Shown piece after piece: positions 9,900 to 21,948 of a DNA stretch of 64,000 nucleotides (positions are counted from its first letter, which is position 1; every line of letters begins with the position of its first letter). This DNA comes from Pomphorhynchus laevis. Lineage: Eukaryota > Acanthocephala > Palaeacanthocephala > Echinorhynchida > Pomphorhynchidae. Location: assembly GCA_012934845.2 (NCBI GenBank), contig WNNJ02001567.1, forward strand, positions 37,893-101,892, in the 5' to 3' direction. The notes beneath the pieces are model-generated. The model was not told the DNA's origin, searched no databases, and was given only the letters and a program-made list of their open reading frames with translations. The position numbers were made by a program, and so were the translations under genes.

Positions 9900-12800
9900 G
9901 TATCCCCAACGCTTTTAAAGCTATACAATGTGGTCAAAACATTTACAGCTGCTATCTCAATTCTTAAACAATGTTTGATCGGCCGCCGAACATCTTTGAT
10001 ACTCGATACATGTTGTATACTCGAGCTCAACAATACACAGACGATGTAAACCAATATCTTGAAGTCATTAAGGTTTTAGCGGCCGATTGCAACTTTGAAG
10101 CGTTATCGGCTGATGAATACCGGATTCAAGCTTTACTGAATTCCTGGATGACTGGATTGAAGTCAAATAAAATTCAAAAGAGACTGCTCGAAAATACCAC
10201 TTTGACTTTTATCTATAGCTTGTACTTAAGTAAAAGCTGTCGAGCAAGCTGAGCGCAGAGAATTAGAAATGAAATGAGTTACTAATAGAAATCATTTCAT
10301 CGCAGCAACTGAAGAACTCGCTCATTCGTCTTCGCCAAGTAGCGAGCTTGAACACACTAAAATCCACCTATTTAACTCAAGCACAGTTTTTCTGGAGCTT
10401 TGAGTCAAAGCCAAGCGTGGGCGTGCTTCCCTGCCGGCGACTGTCAAACATTCTCGTAAAAATTGTACAGCTAAATCTTCTCAGTGTCGCAAGTGTGAAT
10501 CAAAGCACATTTGCCTAATGGTCATTTTGACCTCAATAAATGTGGGTAAACATGTTCCGAAACTCGTAAGAGGTCGTGAAATCAAATATATGGTTGATAC
10601 TGACAGTACAAATAAATTTATTTACTCAAATGTCGTTAGGATTATGCGTATTTCTCCAGTGTTGAGGAACAGTTTTCAAGTTATTATGACATCAAACAAT
10701 TCACTTGCTCGCTCAAGTGGAACAATTCGAATTCCTATTGGAGTAAACGGAAGGTCGTAACATGACTCTACATTTCATATTCTCGACAAATTTTGTGTTA
10801 ATTGTATATTGGAACAAGAGTTATTGCGCCTACATAAATCGATGGAAATAAATCTCAGCGAATCCCTAGACCCAATATCCATTGAAAATTATAAAAGAAG
10901 ATTGATCAGAGAATATTTTTAGTCGATTCTTGAAGTTTGAAACCTATAGCTACCAAATCCCGCAGTTTCTCAACTCTTGAAACAATTTTTTTCAACACGA
11001 AATAAACCAATTATTACGAGACCAAATTTTTCGTTCAAGTACGTTATCCTGGTAGCTTCAATTATGGTAATTCGTCATAATCCAAAATAACGGTTGTGCT
11101 TTGAATATGCGCGAACAGTGAATACGCATACACATATCGACGCGTATTATCTGACTCGCATCGATGGGTTAATCGATAAAGCGTGTCGGCGTCGCATATC
11201 TAGTGCTATTGACTTACGAAGTGGCTATTTCAAGTTGGCGCTACGAAAGGAAGAAGTTAAGTAAAATACGGCATTCGAAGCTTGTTGTAAGCCATATGAG
11301 TTGAGCCATATTAAATTATGGCTCATATTATGTTAAGCTATATTGAATTGATACCATTCAATCTAACAATCGCAGTAGCTGCTTCTCAGCTAACGATGAA
11401 CCAAATTACCGAAAACGAGAAGTTATCTAATGAATTCAGCTACGTTGTCGATGTTATCGTTTGTGGTCGTACACAAGTTGATCAAGACAAAAACCTCAAC
11501 CGTTTCTTGGATAGAATCAATAAGTATGACTTAACTTTGAATCGTCAGAAATCAGTATTTGGTACTGATATCATTCATTTTCTCGGATATGAGATATGAA
11601 GGCTCAAAACAGTTGGACTCGTCAACTGTGAAAACATGAAGTAGAAAATATTCGTTTATTATCGTCTGTCAAATTTTTTCCTTTGGAATTTAAAGCAAAC
11701 TTCGAGTTTACAAGGCTCAAAAATAAAATTATTAATGCTTCACTTACCTGCATAGATTTTTATGCACCTTTCATCGTCGAAATCAACTCTTAATTTCATT
11801 CATTTGATGCAGTATTAATTCAATTTTCAAACCAGTAGCTTTCTTCTCTTGCACATCAAATGAATCTGCTGAGCGTCAGTCAGCTGTCGAAAAAAAGATG
11901 TTGCTTTTTATTTCTTAGTTCATGCACTTAAACATTAAAGGCAATTCCTCATTGTTAGTACCTTCAAAATCTTATGTGATCAAAGTTCAATATTTTTCAT
12001 TTTCTTAAATCTTTTCAGAATCCAAATTAAGAATGATAAGGTTCAAGGATGAAAATTATAAATATCTGATTTTAAATTTGAAATCATATTTCGTCGGGGT
12101 AAGCAAAATGCTGCATTCGATTGTTTATCTCGAGATATTTTTGTTTCATGTCCGATGTCGAGCCGTTAAGTGTGTTGCGTAGTCTTCATAACGCGCTATC
12201 TTACCTTGGTCTATTTCGATATTTTTAATTAGTCAGGTCTAAAAATATTCCTATACAATGAGAAATTTAGTTTAGTTGTTGAAAGTTGCCAGAATTGAGC
12301 TAAATTTAAACCACGTTTTTTACAAGCCCTCCGATAGTCTCTTAATCCAGTCAAACCGTCATATTTAAAGGCTGAGTATGGATTTTAAGGAACCACTTCC
12401 TTCATCGGCAGGCTGGCTGTACTTGCTTGTTATATTGGATGAATTTTCTTGATTCCTCTTTACATTCGCATGCCGCGATCAGTTAACGCAGACTGTAATC
12501 AAGTGTCTCGATTCGGTGTTTACTTTATTTAGCCTCCACTAATCAGTTCATACAGACAAGGGAAGTACGTATACTTCAGGGAAATTAAATACATTTTTAT
12601 ACACTCAAAAAATATCACTCACAATTCATCGCGTTATAATTCAAGTCGAAACGGGTAGGTTGAGAGGATGAACATGGCTATATGCGTACTCTACAACTTC
12701 GTTGTCACTATCAATCGTAATTCATTTCAAAATGGGAAAATATGCTACCTCAAGAGTTAAATTCAATACGTTTGCTTGTATGCACTGCAACGAGGTTCCG

Positions 12801-13320
12801 CCAAACGACCGTATGTTTTCTTATGAATGTCAAATTCCTACGCTGTCAGAATTCAGCAGCAATTGATGACGCTTAATTAATTTGAAATACGACGTTGTAA
12901 ATCTGAAAGAATTGACTTTACTTTTTTATAGTATTACACTCGAACAGGAAAGTATAAACCTGCATGCTTTTTACAACCTTCGTCTGAAAGCTTAACCCGG
13001 AGTGCGCCTACCAGAATTATCGAGCTGGTCAGGCCAAATAATTCAGTACGAGTACCAAATTTTACTGGCCGAACTAAATTTGATCAGATAGTACGTGAAG
13101 CTAATCTACGCGAAATATTCAACACTGACCGATGAAAACGAACAAACCATGGTGATAAATAATCGACACCTCGCTAAGCATTACTGTCCCGATCGTTTGA
13201 AAGGTGTACAAACACGCAATATTACTCGTCAAATTGAGTCGATCGCAGGCCAAAGCCACGACGATTCAAGCTTGATTAATAACATTAGGGGAATTACAGC
13301 AATATAGTTACGGATCAAAG
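9900..13320 (+). mobile_element. Ty3/Gypsy retroelement fossil 1
   Basis: An old, broken LTR-retroelement on the plus strand. Parts in order: gag-like region (about 9971-10,252), protease region (about 10,518-10,760), reverse transcriptase region (about 11,000-11,600), RNase H remnant (near 12,100) and an integrase core region (about 12,370-13,000) with a downstream tail to about 13,310. No flanking LTR pair recognised, so both ends are approximate. Heavily decayed with many breaks; clearly old. Confidence 0.65.
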
Positions 13321-13539
13321 AAACAAGGACGAAGACCTATTCTAAAAGCCCAATCGACTAAAAGTGCTAAAATTGAAAATTCTTCGGTCGAGACTGATCA
13401 AACAATGATAAATTAAGAAGTTAACCTGCTCAAAGATTAAGACAACATACGTTGCTAGTAGATCGCAATATTGACGAAGTTAGATCGGTGTAACGTAAAC
13501 TAAGAGATTGCTAAAGTAGCTATATTAGGCACATCTAGA

Positions 13540-16500
13540 TAAGACAAAAGTTAATTACAACAATTATTATGACATCCTCTCTTGCCAGAAATGTTATCAT
13601 GACATTCTCTCCTTCCAGAAATAGTCATCAAGGTAACGTGAAGTGGTTTTCTTTCACAAACTTCTTTTCGTAACATTCTCTGCTTCTTCGTGGACATCGC
13701 TTTCACATTCAGTTTCTTCTTTTTCTTTTCTTTCACCGTCGATCATATTATCTTCAAGCACTTCTTCTCCGCATTCATTGGCAGTGCTCTTGGTGGCCTC
13801 TGCTGCATCGCTTTCTTGGCCTTTGACTTCGCAGTCAGGTGCCACGTCTCACAACGATACATAGCTTCGCCGCTGTGACGTGTATTCTACGACATCATAT
13901 TTGTTGTTAAAATTTACGAGTTTCGCTTGGTCGGCTAAGTCATCGTATTTTGAATTGCGACAGTGATTTCTTTCAAGGACAGGGAGGCCCTCAACCATCC
14001 AGTTAGGGTAGGACGGAAATTCCCGTACTTTCCTGGGAAACGAAAATGTTCACTCGTGCGGCGTTTGCTTAGTGTCAGTAGACAATAATGATCGAATTCT
14101 GTGTAGGGCATTCGGTAAAACATTCTGCCATTTACTAATCGGCATATTGTTACCACGCAGTGATGCACTTATAGTCGCCCAGATAATGCCATTAAATCTT
14201 GCGCACTGGCTATTACCTCTAGAAGTATACGGTGAGGTTGAACTACTAGCGATCCATCGTTCATTAAGAAACTTTCTGACGTCAGAGGACATAAATTAGC
14301 TTCCTCTGTCAGAATGGAAATAGTCTGGACACCCGAATATCAAAAACACATCGATGAGGCAGTGGCAGACTGTTCGAGTGGAGACGTCAGGGCACCCGTA
14401 GGCAATCGGAAATCTACTATACTCGTTGATAGCGACAAACATAAAACGATTGCTATTCGTACTCGGCAAAGGACCTTTGCAGTCTATTGATAGTCTTTCA
14501 AACGGTCGAGTAGCTTTGATAACATGGTTCTGAGAAATGGAACAAAATCGGGGTTTACACTACCCGCATGCTTCGCAATTTTCACATATCCTTCTGATAT
14601 CGTGAATAGAGTACGGCAAGTTTTGGGATCGAACATAGTGTGTAAGTCTGCGCACTCCTGGGTGGCACAAGGCATCGTGTGTCTCCTTCAAGCCGTTTAC
14701 TCTCAGCGCCGCGCAATTTCTGGAAAAAGCGTCAGCCGGAATGTTCAAAGAACCAGGGCGGAAGTAAATATCGAAATCATAGTCAGCTAACTCAACTTTC
14801 CAGCGCTGGATATTATCGTTCTTAATTTTATTTACGTTTCTCTTGAATATGAAGCTCACAGATTGTTGATCTGTTATAATCTTGAAATGTCGCCTAATCA
14901 AGAGATGCCGCCACTTTCTGAGGGCTTCAACAAAGGCTAGCGCTTCCTTCTCGACTGATGCGTAACGTCGTTCGCTGATGGAAATCCTTCTCGCAAAGAA
15001 CGCCACTGGGTGCGAATCGCCATTCAATGTCGCAGCGATGCATGTATCAGATGCATCAGTTTCGATGGTCAATACCTTAGCCTTGTCGATATGGTACAAA
15101 GAAGAACCGGCGATATCTTTTTGAGAGTTTCAAATGCTCTTGATGCTTCGAGTTTCAACGGAAACGTAGCTTCATACAGAAATTCTACCTTGTCAGAGAA
15201 GCTAGGTATCCAGGAAGAGTAATACGGGAAAAGGCCAAATGTCTTCTGTAATGACTTCGCGTCGTGTGGCAATGGGAGATTGAATATTGCTTGTAATCGC
15301 TCAGGATTAGGTTTCAAGACACCGTTGCTGACAAGATAGCCTAACAATTTTATTTCTTTCCTGCCGAACTCGCACTTATAGTTGTTTTAGGTCAATCCAT
15401 ATAGAGTGACGATACTATTGAATCTTGAAAGATTTTTGTCATGTTCCTCTTTGGTCGTGCCACAAATCGTAATATTGTCTAAGTAAGCGAAGGTATATTC
15501 CAAGTTATTGACATCGATGATCTCGTCCATACATCTTTGGAAGCAGGACACTGCGTTTTTTAGACCGAAGGGAAGTTTTGTGAATCTGTATAGCTTCCCG
15601 TCTGCTTCGAAAGATGTGTATACCCTATCGTCTTCGTGAAGGGGTATCTGATGATAAGCCGCCTGCAGATCTATTGTTGAAAAATACGTATATTTACTGA
15701 TTTTGCTGACCATCTCTTGTAGATTAGACAATGGGTATGCGTCCAATAAGGTGAATCGATTTATTGTTCCTGAATAGTCTATAACAAGTATTCTTTTATG
15801 CCGATCAGAACGAGTCACCACAACTTGGGCACGCCATGGCGAAACACACGATTCGATTATCCCATCACAGTAATTTCTTTATTTCATCACAAATAAACGC
15901 GTGATCGGAAGGGTTATATCTACGGGACCGTGTCGCGATCGGAGTACAGTTATCGCTGAGATGCTGAAACGGTCTTACTTGTCTTAGGTTGACAGGACTT
16001 GTAGTCGCAATGACTAATTCTGGCTCTTCACCTTCTAATTTAAACATTAGGTTTTGATGCAATTTCATAAAATCCATTCCAAGGATCGATTCAGAGCATA
16101 TATAATCGAGTATGTAGAAAGTTATGTTCGGATAAGACCGATTCTTGTATACAATAGAAAGAGTCGCTCGTCCTTGGGTAAACGTCTTGAATCGTTTCGA
16201 ATCCATACTTATTAGAGCTTTATCGAATTGAAACGACAACTTCAATCTTCTAGCAGTCTCAGTTCTCATAAAGTTATTGCAACTACCTGTGTCGAAGAAG
16301 CATTCGACCGCACAGTCTCGAATCACGATGTGATCGACTATTTTTGATGTACATTTCGTGAACGCTTTTGTAGACAGGGTATCAGAGTTGCCGAATTTTG
16401 CGGAGCGGCAGGATCTAGCAAAATGGCCGACCTTTTGACATTTTCGGCAGACTGAGTTCTTCGCTGGACAATTATCCCGTCTATGACGGGTCGATCCTCC

Positions 16501-16560
16501 GCAGAAAAGGTTTGAAGAGGTTTACTGAAATTTTGCTTCAAATCATTGCAAAGTTATTTC
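13540..16560 (-). mobile_element. Ty3/Gypsy retroelement fossil 2
   Basis: A broken Ty3/Gypsy polyprotein on the minus strand, better preserved than fossil 1. In transcription order: a short gag/zinc-knuckle tail (about 16,541-16,338), aspartic protease region with the DTGS motif (16,326-15,865), reverse transcriptase (15,821-15,387), RNase H and connection (15,347-14,800), integrase zinc and core regions (about 14,800-13,940), and an acidic Glu-rich tail (about 13,845-13,654). LTRs not identified. Several breaks; moderately old. It faces fossil 1 tail to tail. Confidence 0.8.
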
Positions 16561-17270
16561 GCCCTACTAGCAATGGATAGACCGCTAATACCCCTATATA
16601 TAATCGTTTGTTTCAACAAATTCTAACAACAAAATATAAAACATTTTAAGGATAATAATGACTGGTAGAAAGTGGGATAATGCTTAACACATTAACGACA
16701 CTACACAACACCAAGGTGGGGAAAATATTGTTCAAGATGGACATTGTGCATATGAGGTTTAATCCTCTTACTCACTGGCCCTGTTTAATACTTAATACTT
16801 TTCTGCCGGAATGTTTCACGAAATGCTTATTAGTTTCAGGCAATGTTTTACGTGATGGGGATTATTCCGGTATATTTTTCACTGAATAATCCTTTAGTGA
16901 AATTCGGGAGGTTCTTATAGATATATTCGAAAAGGAGAAATCCAGAAGAATCGGAATTTATTGGATCGATCACTCGATGGTTCTTATAACGTGATGCTTG
17001 ACGATTTCAACGATAGAGTTTGTTGTTATATACATACGATCATCAGAACTAATAACAAATATTTGATTCATTTACCACCATCCTATGTTTTGACTGTACA
17101 TTAACGAATTCAACCCTTGACGTTTTCCTGATTGCAAGTATTTGTTCAAACCCTTCTATATTGTACAGTCAAAATATCACAGACGTTTATTTCTCAGACG
17201 TTTAGATAAAAATATTTTAATAAAGAAAATATACCAGCTTGATTCCATCAGGGTGGTCTTCTTACAAGCG
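16561..17270. other. unassigned spacer
   Basis: About 0.7 kb between Gypsy fossil 2 and LINE D. A 69-residue open frame at 16,680-16,889 (plus) has no recognised motif. The stretch could include the 5' end or LTR of fossil 2. Confidence 0.3.
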
Positions 17271-17274
17271 ACCG

Positions 17275-18430
17275 ACATCCTCTTTCATGTCGTAATTAAT
17301 GCATTCAATTTAACTCCTAACTGTCTCAGCAAGCTTCCACATTTCTCTCGACAACCTACAATAATCAAATTTTCTGTCCACTTCCATATATCTCATAATA
17401 CTAGCTAAAATAATATACCTTCCCAATCTTTCTGACTGCTTCATGCAAATCTCTCGAAATAATATTGAAGCTCTCGTTGCATCCTCTAGCTGAATTGAGG
17501 TAGGATAATCATGACTGGCTTCAAGCCCTTTCGGTCTTCATCCAAGCTCTCGGTTATTATCTGTTTTCATTGACTTTTCCTCTGCATTTGATCACATTTT
17601 CATTCCTTTTTTACTTCATATATTAGTTTCCTATGATGCCTAATAGATTCGCGAACCTGGTGCAAGTACTGCTGTATACTTGATGCTTTTACTATGAAAA
17701 TGAATATGTAATGCGTAGCTTCTACCCAATTACCGGTGTTCTCCAATGATCTTCTCTTTAATTATATAATTAGCTGCTTTAATATATTTTAATAAAAATA
17801 TTTTTTGTGTTAAGGATATCTTGTGGTATATGCTTATAATACCGTAGCTATGTTTTCATGGCACATGTGTGAAAATGTTGGCTCTTAAATCATCAAATTA
17901 TTCACAAGATTAATAGATCATTACCCTCTTGCAACCTTCTTTTTAACTCTTCCAAAACGCAGTTGTTTGTCTTTAATACAATTTCTGCTCAAGAAGAACG
18001 TGTAAGAGACTGGCAGTCTCATCACTTTGAAGAGTTATGGTTAATCAACCACTTTCTATTATTTATATCGAGTAAGATTCCTTAGCATGGGTTTCACCAT
18101 CTCGGAGAAATAGACGCACTTGAATAAATTTTGAAATTGTCCTGAACAGATCGAGATGACCTCTGAAATGGGCTCAACGTTTGTTATTAGGATAGATGGT
18201 CTAAATGTGCATTTGGTGTATTTTGGAAATCTCGGTACTTGTTTGCTTTTACAGATGATGTTTTTCTAAACAAAAACCAATGTTCCTTGAGTTTCTGATG
18301 TCAAAACTACTGTACATCTTGTGCCGCAATTGAGCTCTAACATGTCCTGCACATTATATGTATGGCTCAATCACAAGGTGTCGAGTTCGTGTAAGGAAGA
18401 AAACCTCTAGTCTGCAAACTCTGTCAAGAC
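17275..18430 (+). mobile_element. LINE copy D, ancient fragment
   Basis: Strongly diverged copy of the A/B/E LINE family, recognisable at the nucleotide level. 17,400-17,560 matches the pre-RT region of copy A, 17,570-17,760 holds the former motif A and B region, and 17,990-18,430 the thumb and 3' part. Far more diverged than A or E, with small deletions and no useful ORF. It suggests long activity of this family in the lineage. Confidence 0.65.
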
Positions 18431-19735
18431 TTTACATAACTTATTTATTATATGTTATCCACTGTATTTACGTATTATGAAAAACTTCATTTATATATGT
18501 GTTCGATCAGTTCTAATAAGTTGAATTTTACACTGAAGGTAAATATATATAGTAGTTAATCTATGTAAAGTTATTATTTATAATTCTATAATTGTTATAT
18601 AACTATCTACGGATTTGATTGCCTTTAACGTAATTATTTGTTTTTTGTCTTTGGATGTCTTTTATTTCATTCCCCTTGATCGAACAAAACATCTCTACAT
18701 TATTAATCTAAATATTTAAATAAGCAACATCGCTACCATATAGCATTTAACAAAAATAGTGTTAATTCAATTTCTTTATCCGTGTATATATGACTGTCTG
18801 TAATTTAGTTCTCTTAAAAATGGCAGAAAAGTATGAGTGTAATTGTCTGAGTGTATAAGACTGTATCATAAATTCTTTGATTGAAATCGTTGAAAATCAA
18901 GGATATATACATTTTATTATCAGCAAAACATGATAAGTTTTAAGTTCTTTATTTTGATATCATCATGAACCAAATTTTAAAGATTTGTCCGTTACGATAG
19001 CCATGGTAACTCTCATCAAAACTATGAACTGAGATATTTGACTTTTCTTTTGCAATAGTAAATCAAACATTTACAATTCAAAAGCCATAAATAAACACGC
19101 GTTTCCATTAAATTATCAAAATAAATAAAACAATATAATTTCATTTTTTTAATACCTAGAGTCTTTGTGCATTTTTATACTTGGTCGTGTTACTCATTGT
19201 ATTATATTACATTCAGAAAGTTATATATTTATAGAAGTTAAGTTAGGCTGTGCGGAATGAAACATATATTACTGTTTATTTATATCATTGGAAGGCAATA
19301 ATATATATGCAAATTTTCATTTGTTTTTCACTGAAGAAGGGTAGTAAACCCGAAAGCTTCGAAATATAATATACACCCTTGTTGCTCGATTTAATCTCTT
19401 TTTCTAATATATATAAATACATATAATGGTGTTGCTTGATAGACTGGATTTCGATTCACGACTTTCAATCACCATATCACTTCCAGACGATCGCATTAGC
19501 ATCGAAATGATGAGTACCCGGCAACACTAATCAGTAGAATGAAGTACCTACTGATATTTTCGGTTGTCTGTGTGACATTGTAAATAAAGGCGTTTTCGAC
19601 ACTGCTTAATTGTCTGAGGCTTACGCTCTTTACTAGATCGAATTGCTGTACGGACCATCCTTAAACACTAGGCAGAGGTTGTTGCTGAATTGTCGTTGCA
19701 CTCGTTAGATTCTAAATGGATACGACGTGAATAAT
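18431..19735. other. unassigned AT-rich spacer upstream of the FAM20 gene
   Basis: No gene recognised. Contains a hammerhead-like motif at 19,331-19,356 and a half copy (about 19,428-19,560) of the inverted repeat that follows at 19,736-20,020. Confidence 0.4.
19331..19356 (+). other. hammerhead-ribozyme-like core
   Basis: CTGAAGA (fits CUGANGA), then AGGGT-AGTAA-ACCC as a short stem II, then GAAAGCTTC. The core spacing fits a hammerhead core; PLEs often carry minimal hammerheads near their ends. I cannot define stem I or the cleavage triplet, so activity is not claimed. Confidence 0.35.
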
Positions 19736-20020
19736 GGTGGTGTACTGATGTGCTGAATAGACAACGGTCCAGGATTTCTTACGAAATTTGGCATTTATAC
19801 AAAATGGTGTTTTTTGATAGACTGGACTTCGATTTACGACTTTCAGTCACTCAGTGACTGAAAATTCACGACTTTTCACAATTATTCACTTCAATTCACG
19901 ACTTTTGAATGACTTTCAGTGAATCGAAGTCCAGTCTATCAAGCAACACCATTTTATATAAATGTCGAATTCCGTAAGAAATCCTGGACCGTTGTTTATT
20001 CAGCACATCCGTGCACCACC
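19736..20020. repeat. inverted repeat, arms of about 105 bp
   Basis: Left arm about 19,736-19,840 and right arm about 19,917-20,020 are reverse complements at roughly 88% by eye. Shared blocks include CAACGGTCCAGGATTTCTTAC and GATAGACTGGACTTCGATT. The spacer (about 75 bp) has several copies of CACGACTTT. A single arm also occurs at 19,428-19,500. It lies 260 bp upstream of the FAM20 start; it could be a MITE or PLE end. Confidence 0.7.
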
Positions 20021-20279
20021 TTTTATATATACATACAAAAGAAAGTTTGGTTAAATTTTATATACCTACTTATTTTGATATATAATTTGATGTTATATAT
20101 GTGTACGAAATGACAAGTGCATTTTTATTGCAGTACACTCATTCTAATGATTAACAAAATGTCTTCTGTTTTAGATAATAATTGCAGTTGAAACTGCTTA
20201 TGTCAATTTATGCTCTATCCATTGACAGAACATGATTAGCGGTCTAATCTTGCCTTATTGTATGTATGCCGTATAGATT

Positions 20280-20848
20280 ATGAAAACTCGGAAATACAAG
20301 TTTTATTACTTATATAATGCTATTCGAATGTTGTCAAATATGAACCGTCTTCGCCCAACAATATTTATCTGCATAAGCTTGTTTTGCTTGACAATGACGT
20401 CTATTTTATATTTCATAATTAATCATAATGAACACATGAATTCAGTTGTTCTGAAAGTCAGTAATTCGTTTATTAAATATCCTCGATATATTTCTCTCGA
20501 TACTGTAAATAATATTGTAAATAATGATGACAATATAACCGTATTCGATAAGTTGTTTGAAAACACAATACCAAGAACACCGATTTTACCTTTAAGTGAA
20601 GATAATTCACAATTTGCTTATTTTGATTTTAACAGCGTTCGTACCGAATTTCGTGCAAATGCAAAGTATATCAAAGCTCTTCCATTTAAAAACGACTTAT
20701 TTCTTTCGCCGCTGACGAGAAATTTAAACGGCGACAATCCTCTTCGATCTGATTATCGAAAAATGGTAATTTACTCAATACACGAATATCGGAGACAATG
20801 GCGAAACAGGCCTGTGAACACGTTACGACATTTAATTTTGGAGAGCCT
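20280..20848 (+). CDS. FAM20-like kinase exon 1
   Basis: Start codon, cytoplasmic basic tail, membrane anchor ([21 protein letters not shown]) and the variable stem region. Ends at a GTAAGT donor in phase 2. An ATG at 20,280 precedes the downstream ATGs at 20,328 and 20,340; the first is chosen because the frame is open from it, but any of them keeps the anchor. Confidence 0.8.
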
Positions 20849-21873
20849 GTAAGTACCATTCTGTGTATTTACTTTTGAGCATATTCAATCAGATACGTTT
20901 ATAAATGTGATTGTATTTATAAATATTATATATTATAATATATAATATATAATATTGTATTATATTAATTTAATATTATATTTAATAAATAATATTGTAT
21001 TTATAAATATTATTGATTTTGGATGACATATATTTTAATAAACAAAGTCATCTTTGAATATAGTCCCATAGTATATAGTAATTTTGTAAACACATTAACA
21101 AGTTCTAATTATATCACTTTCTTATTAAAAACTGACACAGTAAGTTTAAACGATAACATGTGGATGAATTGTTATCATAAAATATAATAATAAAAAGATT
21201 AACAAATTAAAAGTTATAATCTTCTTACCAGCACAGATTTAGCTTAAAATATTAGAAATGATTCTGATTAAATTTGAAAATTGCTAAAAATCATTCACTT
21301 AAGTCAATGGAACTCTGAAAGCAGCAGAGGATTCGAATGATCATTAACTAACAGAAACAAAAGGGATAAATGCAAAATTTAGGTATTGGATCATCAGCTG
21401 ACGAATTTTATCAATAATGAGATGTAGCGTATGGTATTGGCTTCTATTTAAAGTGATGAAAGTTCGGATCGTTGTCATCACTTTTAGAAAATAATACAGC
21501 CCAGAATTTTTTTATTAAATTGCAATATAAAATATTTATTTCGTATGGGTTAATATATCAAATATAGAAAACATTAAGAAATTTTTCATAGAAAACATTA
21601 AGTATGCATGACGGACACTTGCTATACTAGGAAGTTGTGTTTACTTACACAATATCTAATGTATTATAATAATTTGTATAATACATGTTTGAATACGTTT
21701 AGAGTTGTTAAATACGATAAATATTAGTTTTTAAACTAATAGAATTATTAGTATCTTTATAATTATATAATAATTATAAAAAATTATTATAATTATGTAA
21801 ATTTTTATTATTATCGAATATTGAAATTTTGATGGCTATGTCATCAAAATTATGTATATATAATTATATATAC

Positions 21874-21948
<75 letters not shown>

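Noticed and set aside
13643-13878. Plus-strand Ser/Phe-rich frames
   Set aside because: Shadows of the acidic Glu-rich minus-strand tail of Gypsy fossil 2.
14072-14299. Plus-strand 75-residue frame
   Set aside because: Opposite strand of the integrase region of Gypsy fossil 2.
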